Assembly: GCF_044792555.1 (NCBI RefSeq)
Contig: NZ_CP126238.1
Span: forward strand, 1,860,001-1,924,000
DNA from: Alicycliphilus denitrificans_A
GTDB taxonomy: Bacteria > Pseudomonadota > Gammaproteobacteria > Burkholderiales > Burkholderiaceae_C
Length of the DNA stretch: 64,000 nt
Direction: 5' to 3'
How positions within the stretch are numbered: position 1 is the first letter of the stretch; every line of letters starts with the position of its first letter. A program made the position numbers and the translations under genes. The notes under the pieces are model-generated. The model was not told where the DNA came from. It searched no databases and saw only the letters and a program-made list of their open reading frames with translations. Of the stretch, positions 33,961 to 42,259 are shown piece after piece.

Positions 33961-34221
33961 CCAGAAGCCAAAACGGGTAACCCTAACTTGGCGACGGGCA
34001 CGAACTGCGGAAAAGCACTGCGCCACCGAGGCTGCGCAGCACTACAAAAACGATAGCTGCTTGCGCTTGCTACGCAAGGGCTGGAGGCCAAAAAGACCAA
34101 AAACCAGCGTAACGCCAACAGGCGAAGCCCAGAGAAACGGCAACCCCAGCGCTGTACAACGCTTGAGAAACTGAATGCCGTTTGAATAAACATGGGCGAA
34201 ATAAAGCGGGGGTTTCTTTGG
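33961..34221 (-). repeat. Repeat cassette copy R2 (no conserved ORF, promoter-like)
   Basis: A complete cassette between attC sites at 33901 and 34222. It shares the opening CCAGAAGCCA, the stretch TGCGCCAC-GAGGC and the AATGCCG...ATAAAGCGGG end with R3 and largely with R1. A 96-codon hydrophobic minus frame exists (to 34193) but is interrupted by a stop in R3, so I do not call it a gene. Minus-strand TTGCGT (34072-34077), a 16-nt spacer and TATCGT (34050-34055) resemble a promoter pointing into the 33424-33885 cassette. Confidence 0.78.
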
Positions 34222-34280
34222 GACTAACGAACTAAGGTAAGCGGCGGCTGGAAGCCGTCCGCTTGAGCGCAAGGTTAGAC
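34222..34280 (-). other. attC site
   Basis: Cores GACTAAC and GTTAGAC enclose AAGCGG-CGGCT / AGCCG-TCCGCTT. It is 3' of the 34298-34873 cassette ORF. Confidence 0.88.
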
Positions 34281-34297
34281 ATCAGGCCACCTTAGAT

Positions 34298-34873
34298 TTA
34301 TATTTCACCGGCAGCGGTAGAGGCCTCGACGAAATTTCGCACTCTTTTATCTTCGTCGCCAAGCGTTCTCATCCAGTTCTTTTTAATCGTGTTGAACTTG
34401 AACACATCAAATACTTGAAAAACTTGTTCACCAAACTCTGCCGTGTAGGAGCCGCGAACCACGATATAGAGATTCGGTAGATCCTCAACCTTGAGGGGAG
34501 CCAAGGTGTAGGAGATCGATTTCCCTACCTCATAGGTCAGGACGATGCGGTCTGGGAAGTCATCTCCAAACTTGGACAAGATTGTCATTTCCGATCCGTT
34601 GGCTCGCAAGACCGCTGTCTGTAGCTTGACGTTATGCGCGTTTGCGTTCTTCCCTGCGCAATACGGAATATCGAAATGGAGTTTCTCGTTTTCAACTTCG
34701 CCGACATGTATTCCCCTATGGCATATGTCGATAACTGGAACAGAAGCAGACAACGACTCTTTCTGGGTAGAAGGAGAGTCTTTAGAGAAAAGTCCGACGA
34801 GACGTCGACGGGGGGTCTCGAAGGCGAAAAGAATGCCAATCAATCCAAGGGCAAGGCCTGCGATTTCAATCAT
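34298..34873 (-). CDS. Membrane-anchored protein of unknown function (cassette)
   Basis: A 191-residue protein with one N-terminal transmembrane anchor (IAGLALGLIGILFAF) followed by positive residues (ETPRRRLVG), then a soluble domain with alternating strands (KLHFDIPYCAGKN, IVLTYEVGKSISYTLAPL, LYIVVRGSYTAEFG) that reads as an immunoglobulin-like or beta-sandwich fold. No family recognised. It is a cassette between attC sites at 34222 and 34887. Confidence 0.72.
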   Translation of the reverse strand: MIEIAGLALGLIGILFAFETPRRRLVGLFSKDSPSTQKESLSASVPVIDICHRGIHVGEVENEKLHFDIPYCAGKNANAHNVKLQTAVLRANGSEMTILSKFGDDFPDRIVLTYEVGKSISYTLAPLKVEDLPNLYIVVRGSYTAEFGEQVFQVFDVFKFNTIKKNWMRTLGDEDKRVRNFVEASTAAGEI

Positions 34874-34886
34874 GCGAGTTTCTGAT

Positions 34887-34945
34887 GCCTAACGAACTGA
34901 GTTCAGCCGCCGCTGAAGGCGGTCGGCTGCGACGAATGGTTAGGC
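34887..34945 (-). other. attC site
   Basis: Cores GCCTAAC and GTTAGGC enclose CAGCCG-CCGC / GGCGG-TCGGCTG. It is very like the 31611 site. Confidence 0.9.
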
Positions 34946-35650
34946 ATCAAGTTGGGCCGAACCAAAAATATTTGTGGGTAGCCTAGGTTCAAATGCAGCC
35001 CCAACAAACTGTGAGGCGAGATACTGCTCTGAGAAATTTACGATTGAACACACGAGTGAATAAGCTTCCGATAAATTGCCCTCGTGGTTTCCTGCATTTA
35101 ATACAATGGATGCGATATCATGCGTGAATAATATATTTCCAGACGGTGCCACAAATTGTGCGGATAGCTGTCCATGAATTATCCCCGGCCTCATAAAATA
35201 TGTTCGGATCACAGTTGGTTCTTTGCTATGCATCGTAATCCAACGAATTAATCCAGAAACAGATGAATTGAGTGATGCAATCTGATCGATCTTCTGCGCA
35301 ATATGGGATGAAACATTGCGAAGATTGCGGATTGGTTGCAGTTTGATGTTGACAATTTTTGGCGCAAAATCGCCTGCAATCGTATCCGAAGCGGGTTGTA
35401 ACTGCCATAATTGTCGAAAACGATCCACCGACTCTACAAAGGCCCAAACATCAAGGAATATGTGAGTAAAATCCTGGTAATTTTTGGCGTTACTGGGGTG
35501 CTCAAAGGATAATTCTGAGAGAGATTTGCAAAGGCGCGTATAAGCGTAAATTGCAATCTGTGCGTGCTGTCGAAGGCCATCTAAAAATATAGCCTGCCGC
35601 TTTTCCAGTGTGGCTGGAATATTTAGTAACGGCGAGTCGATATTAAACAT
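34940..35650 (-). CDS. Protein of unknown function (cassette)
   Basis: A 236-residue, largely helical soluble protein (LEKRQAIFLDGLRQHAQIAIYAYTR, RFRQLWQLQP, IRNLRNVSSHIAQK). ATG at 35650 (MFNIDSPLL) is preferred because it lies just inside the cassette, 5 bp after the R' core; a start at 35674 would lie inside the neighbouring attC. The stop codon is in its own attC at 34887-34945. The Arg/His-containing RNLRNVSSH segment recalls HEPN- or HNH-type stretches, but this is too weak to assign. Confidence 0.7.
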   Translation of the reverse strand: MFNIDSPLLNIPATLEKRQAIFLDGLRQHAQIAIYAYTRLCKSLSELSFEHPSNAKNYQDFTHIFLDVWAFVESVDRFRQLWQLQPASDTIAGDFAPKIVNIKLQPIRNLRNVSSHIAQKIDQIASLNSSVSGLIRWITMHSKEPTVIRTYFMRPGIIHGQLSAQFVAPSGNILFTHDIASIVLNAGNHEGNLSEAYSLVCSIVNFSEQYLASQFVGAAFEPRLPTNIFGSAQLDA

Positions 35651-35655
35651 CTGAA

Positions 35656-35722
35656 GGCTAACGTTTGAATTCACCGGACTGCGCGGATCTTCGCGCAGGT
35701 CCGGTGGAATGATCGGTTCGAC
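35656..35722 (-). other. attC site of the DUF2806 cassette
   Basis: Cores GGCTAAC and GTTCGAC enclose a long stem TCACCGGACTGCGCG / CGCGCAGGTCCGGTGGA. The R' core departs from the GTTRRRY rule at one position, so it may recombine less well. Confidence 0.8.
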
Positions 35723-35723
35723 G

Positions 35724-36743
35724 TCATATCTGCTTTAGGTTGACGGGCTGAACCTGATCCGAGCCGACTTGGAAATAGCTTCCGACCTGGACATCGAAGC
35801 CAAGAGCTTTAATTGCCGTGGCAACGGACTCGACCATCTTCGCATTTGGCGAAAAGCTCCCAAGACTTAAAACTTGCTTGCCAATAGCCGTTACCGTGCA
35901 GACTTTCAGTTTGATGACCTTGTTAGGATCTGGGGCCGTAGCAAGAATCAGGGCGCCATGGCAAGTAAGTGCCTTCTGGAAAGAGGCCGTGACATTTGAA
36001 TTCCAAGTGATTTCCAAGCCAAGCCCATCCACACCAGCCAAAACGCCCAACTCTTGCATAGCTAGTAAATCGGAAAAATACACCCCTTCGGCTTCCAAAA
36101 CGGCGTCATTGCCACGATAAAGAACACCGGAAATGACAAATGGCGAGATTCTTTCGATGGCTTTTGCTTCCGTTTGCGATAGGTTGCGGAGAAACTCCAA
36201 TGTTCGCAGGGAGAAACGCCCCGGTGATTTTACTTCTCCCGCTAGCACTTTGCCCCAAATTTGCTGCAACTCATCCGATGAAACACCGGCAGCACACTCA
36301 CGCCACCTCAGCAGCCAGTCGTCCTGTGGACTATCCTGCAGTGGCTCGGAAGAATCATTCTGCAATTCCTCCTCGGCATATATGACCGCCTTGGCGATGG
36401 ATACTTCTTGCCTTACCGCATCTGCTTTTGCGTTTTGATCGGCGATCTCAATTGCGCGGGGCAAAGCTAATGGAGCTCTGTCGGTGTTTTCGTGGATATT
36501 AAATGCGGATTCTAGAGCCGGTCGATTCACGATCTCGCCGCTAACCATGAGTAGCTTCTTTCCTGACCGTATAGCAACTGCATCAGCCTCCGCTTGTGCT
36601 AACGCTAATATCTCGTCGCGCCTGACTTCAAGGTTTGCTCGGCCTTCACGGCGAATCTGCCACGGCTTTAGCAGACTACCAATGCCCCTGTCAGCTATTG
36701 TTTCCCAAAGCTTGATAATAAGTTTTTCGCCTGGAATTTCCAT
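35724..36743 (-). CDS. DUF2806-type protein (cassette)
   Basis: A 339-residue protein resembling the DUF2806 family, with the central motif QDDWLLRWRECAAGVSSDELQQIWGKVLAGEVKSPGRFSLR broken here into readable parts: WLLRWRECA, IWGKVLAGE and FSLRTLEFL. The N-terminus is a helical, charged region (REGRANLEVRRDEILALAQAEAD); the C-terminal third is a mixed alpha/beta domain. Proteins of this type occur on mobile islands and in cassette arrays and are of unknown function; a defence role is an idea, not shown. The R3 promoter-like element lies directly upstream. Confidence 0.75.
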   Translation of the reverse strand: MEIPGEKLIIKLWETIADRGIGSLLKPWQIRREGRANLEVRRDEILALAQAEADAVAIRSGKKLLMVSGEIVNRPALESAFNIHENTDRAPLALPRAIEIADQNAKADAVRQEVSIAKAVIYAEEELQNDSSEPLQDSPQDDWLLRWRECAAGVSSDELQQIWGKVLAGEVKSPGRFSLRTLEFLRNLSQTEAKAIERISPFVISGVLYRGNDAVLEAEGVYFSDLLAMQELGVLAGVDGLGLEITWNSNVTASFQKALTCHGALILATAPDPNKVIKLKVCTVTAIGKQVLSLGSFSPNAKMVESVATAIKALGFDVQVGSYFQVGSDQVQPVNLKQI

Positions 36744-36769
36744 TGAGATTATCCGCAGTGAGTTATGAT

Positions 36770-36830
36770 GCCGAACGAACGAAAGTAAGCCGCCTGCCGA
36801 AGGCAGGTCGGCTTGACTGCCCGGTTAGAC
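36770..36830 (-). other. attC site of repeat cassette R3
   Basis: Cores GCCGAAC and GTTAGAC enclose TAAGCCG-CCTGCC / GGCAGG-TCGGCTTGA. Confidence 0.88.
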
Positions 36831-37089
36831 CCAGAAGCCAGAACGGGAAGCCCCAACTTGACGACGGGCGCAAACCGCGAAAAAGCAGTGCGCCACGGAG
36901 GCGACGCACTGCTTGAAAAATGATAGCTTTAGGCGCTTGCTGCACAAGGGCTAGAGGCCAAAAAGGCTTGAAACTGGCGCAGCACCCCAAGGCGAAGCCC
37001 GGCACACGGCAAAAACCCCAGCGGATAACCGCTTGAGAAGGTAAATGCCGGTGAATAAAACATGGCCTGAATAAAGCGGGTTTCTAAGC
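36831..37089 (-). repeat. Repeat cassette copy R3 (promoter-like)
   Basis: Third copy, bounded by attC sites at 36770 and 37090. Minus-strand TTGTGC (36942-36947), a 16-nt spacer and TATCAT (36920-36925) repeat the R1/R2 arrangement and point at the DUF2806 cassette. The minus frame open in R2 carries a stop here, so coding is not conserved. Confidence 0.78.
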
Positions 37090-37149
37090 GGCTAACGGAC
37101 TAGGTAAGCCGCCCGCAGTATGCGGGTCGGCTTGAGCGCCGGGTTAGGC
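37090..37149 (-). other. attC site of the first cassette
   Basis: Cores GGCTAAC and GTTAGGC enclose AAGCCG-CCCGCA / TGCGGG-TCGGCTT. Confidence 0.9.
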
Positions 37150-37250
37150 CTAGCGCAATAAAAGGGGCGTGACAGCACGAACTACGCGCTACGAAAACCA
37201 GACTTGCTTGCACATATGGAGCAATCCATAGTGAATGAATTTTTAGGTTG

Positions 37251-37517
37251 TTAGCTGATATTCATCACTACGCTAGCTGTTACCACCTCTTCGGCGTGAC
37301 AGTTCGGGCATTCAAAGATGAAGCTCCCATAGGCGGTGGAAAATCGTCCTTCCCCGAAAGAGTGCGCATTCCATAAATTCTCACACCCCTTGCAGAAAAC
37401 CGTGGCTGCTTTTATACCTATCTTCTGTGGTGGTTTGGGGTCTGCTGTGATCTCGCGAGATTGAGAATATGCAGCATCGACTCCAGTTATTACGAATTTC
37501 TCGGTTTCAACAGTCAC
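37251..37517 (-). CDS. Small zinc-ribbon-like protein (first cassette)
   Basis: An 88-residue protein starting at GTG (AAAGGAGA 8 bp upstream). Two CxxC pairs (FCKGCENLW and FECPNCHAEE) about 30 residues apart suggest a zinc ribbon. It is the cassette nearest the presumed attI end, so it would be the most strongly expressed if a Pc promoter exists. About 100 bp between its stop and its attC are non-coding; nothing was recognised there. Confidence 0.7.
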   Translation of the reverse strand: MTVETEKFVITGVDAAYSQSREITADPKPPQKIGIKAATVFCKGCENLWNAHSFGEGRFSTAYGSFIFECPNCHAEEVVTASVVMNIS

Positions 37518-37534
37518 GGAAAGTCTCCTTTACA

Positions 37535-37541
37535 ACCTAAC
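37535..37541 (-). other. Lone integron core site (attI-like junction)
   Basis: On the minus strand GTTAGGT stands 17 bp before the first cassette's start codon and has no attC-type stem beside it. This is what an attI-cassette junction looks like. The 140 bp to its right (37542-37680) hold no ORF and no IntI coding trace. Confidence 0.55.
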
Positions 37542-37680
37542 TAGAATTAGACGACGTCATCCATGCCTGGATGAGTCGCATAAAAACTCAAAAATACCTG
37601 TCGCATACCGATATCCCTATGGCATAGCAACCCATCACCAACTTAGACAAACCTAAAAATTCCCGGAGGAGAAATAGCAA

Positions 37681-37716
37681 CGGGCGCTGTAACTATATGC
37701 TACAGCGCCCGTTTTT
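37681..37716 (+). terminator. Orphan rho-independent terminator
   Basis: A perfect 11-bp stem (CGGGCGCTGTA / TACAGCGCCCG) with a 9-nt loop is followed by GTTTTT on the plus strand. No plus-strand gene precedes it. Integron integrase genes are divergent from cassettes, so this is where a plus-strand intI would end; it may be intI's leftover terminator. It could also act weakly for mmsB on the other strand. Confidence 0.8.
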
Positions 37717-37741
37717 CGAAAAGCTTACAAGCCAGTCTGGC

Positions 37742-38638
37742 TTAGCCCTTCTTCTGCAGCATCTTGATCACGCTAGAAAAATCCTCGCCTCCATGCCCGG
37801 CGATGCTGTGCGCCGCGTAAATGGCGCGCGCCAGGCCGCCCAGCGGCGTGCTGGCCTTGACGGCGGTGGCGTTTTCCTGGGACAGGCCCAGGTCCTTGAG
37901 CATCAGATCGGTGCCGAAGCCGCCGGCGTAGCCCTTGCTGGCGGGGGCGTTCTCGTGCACGCCCGGGTAGGGGTTGTACTTCTCCAGCGCCCAGTTGCCC
38001 CCCGAGCTGCGGCGCATGATTTCGCTCAGCACCTTGGGGTCCAGGCCGTTGGCCACGCCCAGGGCGATGGCTTCGCTGGTGCCCACCATCAAGATGCCCA
38101 GCAGCATGTTGTTGCAGATCTTGGCGGTCTGGCCTGCGCCCACGCTGCCGGCGTGGAAGATGTTGGCGCCCATTTTTTCCAGCAGGGGGCGGGCGCGTTC
38201 CAGGTGAGCGTCGCTGCCACCGACCATGAAGGTGAGGGTGCCGGCGATGGCGCCGCCGGTGCCGCCGGAGACGGGCGCGTCGATGAAGGCGATGCCCGCT
38301 GCCTCGGCGGCCCTGGCCACCTTCTGGCTGGTGGCGGCGGCGATTGTGGAGCTATCGATGATCAGCGTGCCCTTGGCGATGTGCGGCAGCAGGGCGGGGG
38401 CCTTGTCGCTGCCCAGGTACAGGCCTTCCACATGCTGGCTGGCGGGCAGCATGCTGATGACGGCCTCGGCGCCTTGCACGGCGTCCTGGGCACTGGCGGC
38501 GACCTGCAGGCCCTGGGCCTTGACCTGGGCGCAGGCGTCCGGGCTCAGGTCGAAGGCTTTGACGCTGTGGCCGGCCTTGTGCAGGTTGATGGCCATGGGG
38601 GCGCCCATGTGGCCCAGGCCGATGAATGCGATTTGCAT
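37742..38638 (-). CDS. mmsB: 3-hydroxyisobutyrate dehydrogenase
   Basis: A 298-residue NAD-dependent beta-hydroxyacid dehydrogenase. GLGHMGAPMAINLHKAGH is the Rossmann/signature start, DAPVSGGTGGA the substrate-binding motif, and the catalytic Lys lies in GQTAKICNNMLLG. It oxidises 3-hydroxyisobutyrate to methylmalonate semialdehyde in valine breakdown, the substrate of MmsA encoded at 40527-42050. Intact, in contrast to the remnant at 29262. Confidence 0.93.
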   Translation of the reverse strand: MQIAFIGLGHMGAPMAINLHKAGHSVKAFDLSPDACAQVKAQGLQVAASAQDAVQGAEAVISMLPASQHVEGLYLGSDKAPALLPHIAKGTLIIDSSTIAAATSQKVARAAEAAGIAFIDAPVSGGTGGAIAGTLTFMVGGSDAHLERARPLLEKMGANIFHAGSVGAGQTAKICNNMLLGILMVGTSEAIALGVANGLDPKVLSEIMRRSSGGNWALEKYNPYPGVHENAPASKGYAGGFGTDLMLKDLGLSQENATAVKASTPLGGLARAIYAAHSIAGHGGEDFSSVIKMLQKKG

Positions 38639-38710
38639 GGTGAGGTCTCCTGTGGTGGGTTGGGTGGTGCTATGGGGTTTGTAGCTGGTGGGGTTGGATG
38701 GGCGGGGCGG

Positions 38711-38746
38711 CCCTCACCCCAGCCCTCTCCCAGCGGGAGAGGGAGG
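38711..38746. repeat. Short palindromic CCCTCTCC/GGAGAGGG repeat
   Basis: A CTCACCCCAGCCCTCTCC...GGGAGAGGGAG segment, a type of repeat widespread in proteobacterial intergenic DNA. The TfoX gene's last codons read through it, so its C-terminus (SPAGRGLG) is repeat-derived. Confidence 0.65.
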
Positions 38747-39133
38747 AAGTCCGGTTGCGCTGCTTTTTGCCCGCCGGGGCGTGGCCTTGGCCTGGGGGTT
38801 GTAGGCCAGGGCGGCGTCTATCCAGTGGCGCCACTGCGCCCGCGTGGCGTAGGCGGCGGGGCTGACCCAGAAGTAGCCGGCCATGCCGCCGCGCGGGTCC
38901 AGTTCGCGCAGACCAGGGGTTTCGGCGGTGGCGCTGTGCTGCTGCGGCGGCAGGCGCACCAGCAGTTCGTCGCCCTTGACGGCCAGGCACAGCTTGCCGT
39001 CCACCATGAAGGCGTGGCTGCCGAAGAGCTGGAGCTCCTGCACGTCCACGTGGGCACCCAGGCGCTCGGCCAGGGCGTCCTGCACGGCCGTGATGAGGTG
39101 CAGCGCTTCGTCGGACAGCGGGCGGGTGGGCAT
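38714..39133 (-). CDS. TfoX N-terminal domain protein
   Basis: A 139-residue protein. Residues 5-100 match the TfoX-N / YjhX-like single domain (LFGSHAFMVDGKLCLAVKGDELLVRLPP), known from competence regulators but common as stand-alone proteins of unclear role. ATG at 39133 (MPTRPLSDEA) is used. The C-terminal tail after about residue 105 is low-complexity and partly encoded by an intergenic repeat. Confidence 0.8.
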   Translation of the reverse strand: MPTRPLSDEALHLITAVQDALAERLGAHVDVQELQLFGSHAFMVDGKLCLAVKGDELLVRLPPQQHSATAETPGLRELDPRGGMAGYFWVSPAAYATRAQWRHWIDAALAYNPQAKATPRRAKSSATGLPPSPAGRGLG

Positions 39134-39201
39134 GGTGGTTTTATCGTCAAAATGGCTTGTAACGCCCATCCATCATGCGCTTGCAGCTCTCATTTTTATG
39201 C

Positions 39202-40368
39202 CTAGCGAATCACATCCGGCGCGTCGCCGTCCAGCATGCGCCGGCCGATGATGACGCGCATGATCTCGTTCGTGCCCTCCAGGATCTGGTGCACGCGCGC
39301 GTCGCGCAGCAGGCGCTCCAGCGGGTATTCGCGGATGTAGCCGTAGCCGCCGTGCAGCTGCAGCGCGTCGTTGACCACGTTGAAGCCCGCGTCGGTGGCG
39401 AAGCGCTTGGCCATGGCGCAGTAGGTCGATGCGTCGCGCGCGCCGGCGTCGAGCTTGCTGGCGGCCAGGCGCACCATTTGCCTTGCGGCGACCAGTTCCG
39501 TCGCCATGTCGGCCAGCTTGAACTGCAGCGCCTGGAAGCTGGCGATGGGCTTGCCGAACTGCTTGCGCTCCTGCATGTAGCGCTGGGCGTGGGCCAGGGC
39601 GCCCTGCGCCGCGCCGACCGAGCAGGTGGCGATGTTGATGCGCCCGCCGTCCAGGCCCTTCATGGCGATCTTGAAGCCTTCGCCTTCCTGGCCCAGCAGG
39701 TGGTTGGCGGGGATGCGCACGTTGTCGAAGCTGATCTGGCGCGTGGGCTGGCTGTTCCAGCCCATTTTTTCTTCCTTCTTGCCGTAGTGGATGCCCGGGG
39801 CATCGGCCGGCACGGCGAAGGCGCTGATGCCCGCCGCGCCCGAGCTGGCGTCGCCCGTGCGGGCCATGAGCACCAGCAGGTCGGTGCTGCCCGCGCCGGA
39901 GATGAAGGCCTTGGAGCCGTTAATGACGTATTCGGCGCCCACCAGCTCGGCGCGCGTCTTGAGCGAGGCGGCGTCCGAGCCGGCGCCGGGCTCGGTCAGG
40001 CAGTAGCTGGCCAGCTTTTCGCCGCTGGTCAGCAGCGGGCCCCAGTGGTCGCGCACCTCGGGCTGGGCCCAGGTGCCGAGCATCCAGGTGGCCATGTTGT
40101 GGATGGTGATGAAGGCCGTCGTGGAAGGGTCCACGGCGGCCATTTCTTCGAACACCAGGGTGGCGTCGAGCCGGGGTAGCTGCAGGCCGCCCGCTGCTTC
40201 GGGCGCGTACAGGCCGCAAAAACCCAGCTCGCCGGCCTTGGCAATCGCTTCGCGCGGGAAGATGCCCTCGGCGTCCCAGTGCGCGGCGTGGGGGGCCAGC
40301 TGGCCTTGGGCAAAGGCGCGGGCCGTCTCGGCAAAGGCGCGCTGGTCTTCGGTGAGTTCAAAGTTCAT
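39202..40368 (-). CDS. Isobutyryl-CoA dehydrogenase-type acyl-CoA dehydrogenase
   Basis: A 388-residue short-chain ACAD: CLTEPGAGSDAASLKT, INGSKAFISGAG, and the C-terminal LHGGYGYIREYPLERLLRDARVHQILEGTNEI with the IBD-type sequence. Its place between mmsB and mmsA points to isobutyryl-CoA (valine) oxidation. It lacks strong features of isovaleryl enzymes, but exact chain specificity needs experiment. Confidence 0.88.
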   Translation of the reverse strand: MNFELTEDQRAFAETARAFAQGQLAPHAAHWDAEGIFPREAIAKAGELGFCGLYAPEAAGGLQLPRLDATLVFEEMAAVDPSTTAFITIHNMATWMLGTWAQPEVRDHWGPLLTSGEKLASYCLTEPGAGSDAASLKTRAELVGAEYVINGSKAFISGAGSTDLLVLMARTGDASSGAAGISAFAVPADAPGIHYGKKEEKMGWNSQPTRQISFDNVRIPANHLLGQEGEGFKIAMKGLDGGRINIATCSVGAAQGALAHAQRYMQERKQFGKPIASFQALQFKLADMATELVAARQMVRLAASKLDAGARDASTYCAMAKRFATDAGFNVVNDALQLHGGYGYIREYPLERLLRDARVHQILEGTNEIMRVIIGRRMLDGDAPDVIR

Positions 40369-40382
40369 GCGCGTGGGCCTCC

Positions 40383-40435
40383 TTGAATACTATTTTTTCA
40401 ATAGCTTATAGCGCTTGTTTGATAAGGTGTTTGAC
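40383..40435. repeat. Dispersed intergenic repeat copy
   Basis: Contains TTTCAATAGCTTATAGCGCTTG, one of the TAGCT...GCGCTT family found elsewhere in the window. It lies between the ACAD and mmsA. Confidence 0.6.
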
Positions 40436-40475
40436 TGGGTTTTGTGCTTGCTGCACAACTGCGTGGCCTGGCAAG

Positions 40476-40508
40476 TGTCGGGTTAGTCCACCAGGGCCTA
40501 ACCCGACA
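40476..40508 (-). terminator. Stem-loop downstream of mmsA
   Basis: Perfect 11-bp stem TGTCGGGTTAG / CTAACCCGACA with an 11-nt loop, 18 bp past the mmsA stop. No T-tract, so it is a hairpin of uncertain function rather than a clear terminator. Confidence 0.55.
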
Positions 40509-40526
40509 GGCAGTCCAAGTCTTCGC

Positions 40527-42050
<1,524 letters not shown>

Positions 42051-42097
42051 GACTTGCGTCTCCAGGACATGAGTGAATGGATGACGCCATGGTACTT

Positions 42098-42132
42098 GTG
42101 CGAAATTACGCATGCAATCGATAATTTCGCAC
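42098..42132. promoter_or_regulatory. Inverted-repeat operator upstream of mmsA
   Basis: GTGCGAAATTA and TAATTTCGCAC form a perfect 11-bp inverted repeat with a 13-nt spacer, 48 bp upstream of the mmsA start. A third related element, TGCGAATTTGCAC, follows at 42141-42153. Likely the site of a valine-pathway regulator not in the window. Confidence 0.75.
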
Positions 42133-42194
42133 TTCAGCTTTGCGAATTTGCACATAGTCATGTGCAGACCGCATCGGGTGCGTTTTGCTCATCA

Positions 42195-42232
42195 AAACAG
42201 AGCTGCAATCGCTTGTAGCGTAAGGGCTATGC
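42195..42232. repeat. Dispersed intergenic repeat copy
   Basis: AGAGCTGCAATCGCTTGTAGCGTAAGGGCT resembles the cassette R2 stretch around 34053-34083; here it lies between mmsA and the FAH gene. Confidence 0.55.
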
Positions 42233-42259
42233 CTCGTTTTTATCGTTGGCAGAGCGGCC

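Larger units (their letters stand above)
30571..37541 (-). mobile_element. Integron gene-cassette array without integrase (CALIN)
   Basis: Ten attC sites (30818, 31611, 32401, 33410, 33901, 34222, 34887, 35656, 36770 and 37090) alternate with eight short ORFs, all on the minus strand, and with three copies of a cassette that has no conserved ORF. Most cassette ORFs end at or within a few bases of the attC R' core, as normal cassettes do. Base composition is clearly more AT-rich than the flanking chromosome. No tyrosine integrase of the IntI type is encoded in the window. The array is bounded on the left by a truncated cassette lacking its attC and on the right by a lone core site at 37535. 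Confidence 0.9.

Noticed and set aside
33903..34193. 96-codon hydrophobic minus frame in repeat cassette R2 (similar in R1)
   Set aside because: The equivalent frame in R3 has an in-frame stop and the alternative frames differ, so coding is not conserved across the three copies.
40476..40508. Possible eleventh attC (GGTTAGTCC...GGCCTAACC)
   Set aside because: Core order is inverted (GTTA first, TAAC last) and it lies outside the array; it is a plain stem-loop after mmsA.
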